Positions 5,753-10,219 of a stretch of DNA of 10,219 bases are shown piece after piece. The notes below the pieces were generated by a model. The model saw nothing but the letters and a program-made list of their open reading frames with translations. It was not told the DNA's origin and did not search any database. The position numbers and the translations under genes are program-made. Where the stretch lies: positions 1 to 10,219 of the forward strand of contig DDEP01000080.1 of NCBI GenBank assembly GCA_002336465.1, read 5' to 3'. Position 1 is the first letter of the stretch. The number at the start of each line of letters is the position of its first letter. The stretch is from Pedobacter sp. UBA1951 (GTDB lineage Bacteria; Bacteroidota; Bacteroidia; Sphingobacteriales; Sphingobacteriaceae).

Positions 5753-6961
5753 ATGGAAAAAACTGCAACATCGTCCCAAAATCTTAGTACTACTATATAT
5801 CCTATTTTATTTGCACTAAGCTTTTCTCATTTATTAAACGATACGATACAATCGCTAATACCTGCCATATATCCCATTGTTAAAAACAGCTATCACTTAA
5901 ATTTTTCTCAAATAGGATTAATTACCTTAACTTTTCAGTTGGCAGCTTCGTTGTTTCAACCTTTTGTGGGTCTTTATACTGATAAAAAGCCACAGCCTTA
6001 TTCTCTAGCTATAGGAATGGCTTTTACACTTACAGGATTGATTACATTATCGTTTGCGAATAATTTTTACCTTATCTTACTTTCAGTAGCCCTGATCGGA
6101 ACAGGTTCTTCGGTTTTTCATCCCGAAGCATCGAGGATGGCCCATGCAGCGTCGGGTGGAAAAAGAGGTTTGGCTCAATCTGTATTCCAATTAGGTGGTA
6201 ATGCCGGGAGTTCATTAGGACCTTTACTTGCCGCTTGGATCATTGCACCTAAAGGGCAGCATAGCATTATATGGTTTTCTGCAATTGCATTAATTGCAAT
6301 TGTGGTATTAAGATATGTAGGCAATTGGTATAAAAATTATGTATTAGCTCACGAACTTTCAAAAAAAGGAAAGTCAAGTTCTTCTGAACATCATTTACCT
6401 AAATCTAAAGTAATCATGGCTGTGTCTATCTTATTGATCTTGATTTTTTCCAAGTATTTTTACATGGCAAGCCTTACCAGTTATTTTACTTTTTACCTGA
6501 TCGATAAATTCAGTGTATCTGTTCAAACTTCACAGGTTTATTTGTTTGTATTCTTATTTTCAATTGCTGCCGGAACTTTGTTGGGCGGACCAATTGGCGA
6601 TCGCATAGGCAGAAAATATGTAATATGGTTTTCTATATTAGGTACTGCTCCTTTCGCTCTTTTGTTACCTCATGCCAATTTATTCTGGACAGGGATTTTA
6701 ATCGTACCTATAGGAATGATCTTGGCTTCGGCTTTTTCGGCAATCTTGGTTTATGCACAAGAGTTAATCCCCGGTAAAGTAGGTTTAGTAGCAGGGCTAT
6801 TTTTTGGTTTTGCCTTTGGTATGGGAGGCTTAGGTTCTGCCTTAATTGGTAACCTAATTGACAAAACCAGTATAAGTCATGTATTTTCTATATGTGCTTA
6901 CTTACCTCTTATTGGATTATTAACTGCCTTTTTGCCGAATATAAAGGGACAGAAAGCATAA
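5753..6961 (+). CDS. fsr: MFS transporter, fosmidomycin resistance protein family
   Basis: A 402-residue inner-membrane protein with the twelve hydrophobic segments of the major facilitator superfamily, split by a hydrophilic central loop at about 200-218. Sequence stretches strongly resemble E. coli Fsr: LNDTIQSLIPAIYP (28-41), IGLITLTFQLAASLFQP (54-70), GTGSSVFHPEASR (116-128) and GLAQSVFQLGGNAGSSLGP (139-157). The motif-A-like GGPIGDRIGRK (278-288) starts the second half. Length matches the family, about 400 residues. Fsr exports fosmidomycin by proton antiport in E. coli; the natural substrate in this organism is unknown. The gene is divergent from marR across about 180 bp and convergent with the WG gene, so it forms its own unit. 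No Shine-Dalgarno sequence precedes the ATG. Whether the neighbouring MarR regulator also controls it is open, since MarR proteins often control adjacent efflux genes, but the palindrome lies over marR, not fsr. Confidence 0.92.
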   Translation: MEKTATSSQNLSTTIYPILFALSFSHLLNDTIQSLIPAIYPIVKNSYHLNFSQIGLITLTFQLAASLFQPFVGLYTDKKPQPYSLAIGMAFTLTGLITLSFANNFYLILLSVALIGTGSSVFHPEASRMAHAASGGKRGLAQSVFQLGGNAGSSLGPLLAAWIIAPKGQHSIIWFSAIALIAIVVLRYVGNWYKNYVLAHELSKKGKSSSSEHHLPKSKVIMAVSILLILIFSKYFYMASLTSYFTFYLIDKFSVSVQTSQVYLFVFLFSIAAGTLLGGPIGDRIGRKYVIWFSILGTAPFALLLPHANLFWTGILIVPIGMILASAFSAILVYAQELIPGKVGLVAGLFFGFAFGMGGLGSALIGNLIDKTSISHVFSICAYLPLIGLLTAFLPNIKGQKA

Positions 6962-6997
6962 AAGAGGTATTCGGAGAAGAACATTTGCTTCTATGCT
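6955..6997. terminator. Weak hairpin between convergent fsr and WG gene
   Basis: AGCATAAAAG (6955-6964) and CTTCTATGCT (6988-6997) can pair at 9 of 10 positions with a 23-base loop. The arms include the stop codons of both converging genes. There is no T-run on either strand, so an intrinsic terminator is only tentative. Confidence 0.25.
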
Positions 6998-8009
6998 ATT
7001 GCAGTTCTTTACCCGTTTGGTCGATGTAATATTCCCTACCATCTTTTTTTACCCATGCTTTGCCGTTTGAAAAGGTGGTGGCATCGTCATATTGCAGGGG
7101 AATAACTTCTTTGCCTGTCTTATCAATAAAGCCATATTTATTAGCTAGTTTTACACAAGCAATGGGTTCGTCATAAAAATCGTACACCCAATCGTATTTT
7201 GGAGGTATCACTTCTGCACCTGTTTTTATATCCACGTAGCCATATTTCTTGTCTAATAGTACAATTACAAACCCACCCCCAGAGAATAAAATATTATCGT
7301 ACTTAATAGGGATGGTAATGTGGTTCAGCGTATCGATAATACCCCATTTGTCTTGCTGTACAACGGTAGCATATTCACCGTAAAAAACACTGGCCTCGTC
7401 ATGCTGCAGGGGTATAATTTCTTTGCCCTGTTTGTTCACGAAACCATATTTGTAAGCTCTTTTTACCGCCGCAGCCGATGGATTTTTCCCTAAAGCGGAA
7501 GTAGATTTAACTTCTTGTTTCACCCTTGCAAGGCCATCCATAAAAATATCCGCCCCATCATATTTTATGGGTACTATTTCTTTGCCAGATTTATTAATGT
7601 AGCCCCATTTGTTGCAGAGCGATACCATCGCTAAACCATCTATAAATTTATCGGCATTGTCGTACTGCAAGGAGATAATTACTTTGCCGGCAGGGTCTAT
7701 GTAACCTAATTTTTTGTTGATACCCACACAGGCGACACCATTGTAAAAAGGAGCGGCGGTTTCATATTGCAGGGCGATGACTTCCTTACCTGTTTTATCT
7801 ACATAGCCGTATTTGTTGTTCAGCCCTACAATGGCCAAGCCTTCGTCATCAAAATAATAGGCGGCATCGTATTTTGCAGGGATAACCACTTCTTGGGTCG
7901 CCTTTGCAAAGCCCCATCTACCCTCGCTATTGGTGTAAGGTTGCAGGTATTGGGCTTGTACGGCAAGTGCCGCTAAGCAAAAAACAGCGATGCCTAAAAA
8001 TGATTTCAT
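6996..8009 (-). CDS. Secreted WG-repeat protein
   Basis: A 337-residue protein with a signal peptide (basic start, hydrophobic 4-16, likely cleavage around AVQA-QY, residue 19/20), so it should leave the cytoplasm. The mature part is almost entirely WG repeats of about 34 residues: eight full units starting at RWGFAKATQ, KYGYVDKTGKE, KLGYIDPAGK, KWGYINKSGKE, KYGFVNKQGKE, KWGIIDTLNH, KYGYVDIKTGAE and KYGFIDKTGKE, then a final half unit REYYIDQTGKE. Each has the pattern K-[WY]-G-[YF]-[IV]-[DN]-x-x-G-K-E-[IV]-I-P-x-x-Y-D. The fourth unit carries an insert of about 19 residues (KSTSALGKNPSAAAVKRAY). WG repeats are thought to form beta-rich scaffolds; no enzymatic function is known. The start lies 22 bp after the frameshifted membrane gene, and it shares the repeat type with the gene at 9026, so the three are probably one operon. 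Confidence 0.9.
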   Translation of the reverse strand: MKSFLGIAVFCLAALAVQAQYLQPYTNSEGRWGFAKATQEVVIPAKYDAAYYFDDEGLAIVGLNNKYGYVDKTGKEVIALQYETAAPFYNGVACVGINKKLGYIDPAGKVIISLQYDNADKFIDGLAMVSLCNKWGYINKSGKEIVPIKYDGADIFMDGLARVKQEVKSTSALGKNPSAAAVKRAYKYGFVNKQGKEIIPLQHDEASVFYGEYATVVQQDKWGIIDTLNHITIPIKYDNILFSGGGFVIVLLDKKYGYVDIKTGAEVIPPKYDWVYDFYDEPIACVKLANKYGFIDKTGKEVIPLQYDDATTFSNGKAWVKKDGREYYIDQTGKELQ

Positions 8010-8031
8010 GTCTTTTGTTTATAAAAGGCCG

Positions 8032-8984
8032 CTATTCATGCTCTGCCCTATATTTTTCTACTTGTAAAATATTGTTCTGTATGTCTTCCATTATCCATTT
8101 TGCCCACCAGCTTGCATAAAAATTAAAAGTTGTAGTGAGTTTAAAATGACTGTACAAATGTAGCCTGTAAGTTTTGTTGTTTAGTTTTTGCAACTCGTAA
8201 GTACCATTTAAAACATCAAAATACTTACCGCCTATTATAATGTGGTTATCCATTGTTGCCGAAGGTATTTCGTAAGGATATGCTTTTATGGAGAATACCA
8301 TTTTTTGTTGGGGAATATACTCCAACACTGTTTCGTGAAACACAAGTCCTTTGCTAAAACGGGCTTCACGCCAAGCGCCTACACCTTCGTAATTTAAAAC
8401 GGCTTCTACCGGACGAGGCATACCTAAAAAATTGGTTAGCCGGCCTTTGTCATGCTCGGCACTTATGGCCTTAACCCGTGTAACATTGCTCCATATTTTG
8501 GCGGCAGGGGCATTAATATCAAATAGGTGTATGCCTTATATGTGCCGGGTATTGCGCCAATAAGGTTTTCGATGGGTGCAATGAAAAACGGTAACAATAC
8601 CAACAGCGAAACATAAGCTTTTTTGTCTTTTTTCTTTAGCTTTAAATGAGCGGCAATAAGCCCACCCACAGAAGCCGCCAATAGAAAAAACGGGAGCACC
8701 ATGAGCCAGCAGGCCCAGCCTTCTAAAGCAACGGCTAATGTGATAATGAAAAATATAATTACTGGTATCCATGGTATAAAAAAGCGATACCAAAATTTTC
8801 TTATATTTTCTTCGGCCGAATAATAGATGGTTAGTGCACCCATAATGGTGGGTAAACAGATTAAAAACGAAACGGACATGACGCTAAACAGTTCTCCCCA
8901 ACGGGCAATGCCGAAGAATAATCTTAGCGCGAGGGCATAAAGTATTGGGATACCAAGGATGAGAAGTGCTTTTTTTATTTTCAT
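8032..8984 (-). pseudogene. Membrane protein with C-terminal SRPBCC (polyketide cyclase-like) domain, split by a frameshift
   Basis: Two reading frames join into one protein of about 317 residues. The first half (ATG 8984, stop 8463) has five hydrophobic segments at about residues 6-26, 33-56, 69-88, 91-113 and 123-143, then IGAIPGTYKAYTY, after which its frame ends in 19 unrelated residues. The other frame continues from 8520 with DINAPAAKIWSNVTRVKAIS, a typical SRPBCC N terminus, and reads to a stop at 8032, including GTYELQKLNNKTYRLHLYSHF. That frame has no good start: the first ATG (8421) would remove the first beta strand and helix of the fold. One base missing near 8521-8525 explains both. 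An upstream in-frame TTG at 9005 exists, but the ATG after a purine-rich stretch is better. SRPBCC domains bind hydrophobic ligands; the ligand is unknown. It could be a real pseudogene or a sequencing error. Confidence 0.75.
8518..8525 (-). other. Apparent single-base deletion (frameshift site)
   Basis: On the minus strand the sequence TATTTGAT joins the membrane frame, ending ...YKAYTY, with the SRPBCC frame, starting DINAPAAKIW. Adding one base between TAT and TTGAT restores a continuous protein. No canonical slippery heptamer or downstream stem was seen, so programmed frameshifting is not supported. Confidence 0.65.
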
Positions 8985-9003
8985 TTTTTTATTGCTTTCT
9001 CTC

Positions 9004-9027
9004 AAAGCTACGCCATTTTTTAGCTTT
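9004..9027. other. Short perfect hairpin at the end of the WG/MORN gene
   Basis: AAAGCTA (9004-9010) and TAGCTTT (9021-9027) form a perfect 7-bp stem with a 10-base loop. It overlaps the WG/MORN stop codon (9026-9028) and sits 20 bases before the next start codon at 8984. There is no U-tract on the minus strand, so it is more likely an mRNA stem than a terminator. Confidence 0.35.
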
Positions 9028-10219
9028 AATGCGTACTTTTATAATCATCCACATATTTTTTTGCCCTGACCTTAACCGCATCTCTTTGCAACTGGGGAAG
9101 CGTTGGCAATACTTTGTCTTTGAAAAAGTCGTAGGCGTTTTGCACGTTCATGAGGCATTGAAACAACGCTTCGAAATTGCGGGCATACACATATTGCGCC
9201 CACTTGCCCATCTCGTTGATTTTCTGTGTTTCGTTAAGCGAAGTGTTGGCAAATATTTCATCAAGGATTTTCCCGAGTTCTTTGCCCTTGTTTTCATCGG
9301 TAGCTGCACTGCCAAGAATAGTGTTTATCTTGCCCTCAATGCTATTGCTGTTGGCTTTGGCTTTGCCATTCTCAAATTCTCCCTCGTAAGTTATTTTACC
9401 ATTTGCATCAACGAGCTTGCCTTTTCCGTTCATATCATCGTTGGCATAATCGCCCTCGTAAAAACTACCGTTAGCAAGTGTCATTCTACCTTTTCCCTCC
9501 AGTACATTGTTTTTAATATCGCCCGAATAAGTGCCGCCATTTGCATACACGATTTTACATTTGCCGTTCATTTTTCCACTTACCCAATCGCCATCGTAAT
9601 AACCGCCGGTAGCATAGGTAAGTTTGGCTTTGCCATCCAATTTGCCATTTTTAAAATCGCCCACACAAACATTGCCGTTTGTGTAAGTAAGCACCCCTTT
9701 GCCGTGAAAAGTGCCGTTTGCAAAATCGCCGGTGTATAAGGCAAAGTCTTTACTGTTTTTCCATGTAAACGTTCCTTTTCCGTTGGGCTTGCCTGCTATT
9801 ACTTCACCTATATAAGTGCCATCGCTAAAGGTAAGGGTTGTTTTTTCCTTATTGCCCGATGGCCGATTAACACCTATTTCGTTGCCTGTTTTGTCGATAT
9901 AAAAACTCCTGCCGTTCTGCTTTACATAAGCCTTACCCTTTTCAAAGTGCATACCATAGGTGTATTCGTAGTTAAAGGGCAGCACCGCTTTGTTCGTTTT
10001 ATCTATAAAACCATATTTGCTACCGTCGATACTTACGGCGGCAAGCCCTTCGCCAAACGCTTCGGCATAACGGTACTGCATAGGCACTATCACACTGCCT
10101 TGATGGTTAATGTAGCCATATTTCTCGTTCAGCCCCACAATGGCCAATCCTTCCGAAAACGAGCGTGCACCATCGTACTTGAGGGGAATTACTTCTTTGC
10201 CGGTTTTGTCTATAAAACC
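9026..10219 (-). CDS. WG-repeat plus MORN-repeat protein (C-terminal 397 residues; N terminus outside window)
   Basis: The frame is open to the window edge, so the start and any signal peptide lie outside; a TTG at 10147 falls inside a WG repeat and is not a start. Visible residues 1-115 hold three WG units (GFIDKTGKEVIPLKYD, KYGYINHQGSVIVPMQY, KYGFIDKTNKAVLPFNY) and a half unit RSFYIDKTGNE, the same ending as the gene at 6996. Residues about 136-286 hold seven MORN-type repeats of about 23 residues (YTGDFANGTFHGKGVLTYTNG, then CVGDFKNGKLDGKAKLTY, YDGDWVSGKMNGKCKIVY and so on, ending YEGEFENGKAKA). The last 100 residues lack repeats and are mostly helical, ending KYVDDYKSTH. MORN repeats often mediate membrane or protein contact; no catalytic residues are seen. 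It precedes the membrane/SRPBCC gene by 41 bp. Repeat identification is firm; function is unknown. Confidence 0.9.
   Translation of the reverse strand, partial: GFIDKTGKEVIPLKYDGARSFSEGLAIVGLNEKYGYINHQGSVIVPMQYRYAEAFGEGLAAVSIDGSKYGFIDKTNKAVLPFNYEYTYGMHFEKGKAYVKQNGRSFYIDKTGNEIGVNRPSGNKEKTTLTFSDGTYIGEVIAGKPNGKGTFTWKNSKDFALYTGDFANGTFHGKGVLTYTNGNVCVGDFKNGKLDGKAKLTYATGGYYDGDWVSGKMNGKCKIVYANGGTYSGDIKNNVLEGKGRMTLANGSFYEGDYANDDMNGKGKLVDANGKITYEGEFENGKAKANSNSIEGKINTILGSAATDENKGKELGKILDEIFANTSLNETQKINEMGKWAQYVYARNFEALFQCLMNVQNAYDFFKDKVLPTLPQLQRDAVKVRAKKYVDDYKSTH

Noticed and set aside
8536..8793. Minus-strand frame of 85 codons inside the membrane protein
   Set aside because: It is an alternate frame; the overlapping frame encodes well-formed transmembrane helices.
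8966..9739. Plus-strand frame of 257 codons
   Set aside because: It is antisense to the MORN repeats, which are clearly coding on the minus strand; its product is hydrophobic and repetitive only because of the complementary repeats.

Overview
The window looks like a chromosome segment from a Bacteroidota bacterium, most likely a Sphingobacteriaceae/Pedobacter-type organism. This rests on AT-rich DNA, two exact matches to the Bacteroidota -7 promoter element (TAnnTTTG, here TAAATTTG), weak Shine-Dalgarno sequences, stand-alone SNIAEG-type four-helix-bundle genes inside an operon, and secreted WG-repeat proteins. The taxonomic call is inference.

Region 1 (1-5624, all minus strand) is a fatty-acid beta-oxidation operon. 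In transcription order it reads: MarR-type regulator, an 803-residue dehydrogenase/hydratase fusion (FadN-like), a four-helix-bundle gene, a thiolase (FadA-like), a second shortened four-helix-bundle gene, and the start of an acyl-CoA dehydrogenase (FadE-like) cut by the window edge. Without the two small genes the enzyme order is that of the Bacillus subtilis fadNAE operon. Together the enzymes cover all four steps of the cycle. The regulator gene has a clear promoter, and a 32-bp near-perfect palindrome covers its -7 element and leader, so autorepression of the whole operon is likely.

The most unusual feature is that each enzyme-enzyme junction carries its own insert: a 23S-rRNA-intervening-sequence-type (S23/IVP) four-helix-bundle gene bounded by inverted repeats. 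The insert at 2239-2726 has arms built from a GATTTGA heptamer (25 of 26 positions complementary). The insert at 711-1047 has unrelated arms (14 of 16 complementary) and a gene truncated to 80 residues. The two proteins are only about half identical, so the inserts do not look like a recent local duplication. They resemble rRNA intervening sequences placed in mRNA junctions.

Region 2 (5625-6961, plus strand) is a divergent MFS efflux pump closely resembling Fsr, the fosmidomycin resistance protein, with its own TAAATTTG element. Region 3 (6996-10219, minus strand) is a compact three-gene cluster converging on fsr: a WG-plus-MORN repeat protein cut by the window edge, a five-helix membrane protein fused to an SRPBCC domain but broken by an apparent one-base frameshift, and a secreted WG-repeat protein. 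Its role is unknown.

No tRNA, rRNA, CRISPR array or classical transposase was seen. No stretch longer than about 300 bases lacks a gene; the longest gap is about 180 bp between marR and fsr (5571-5752).
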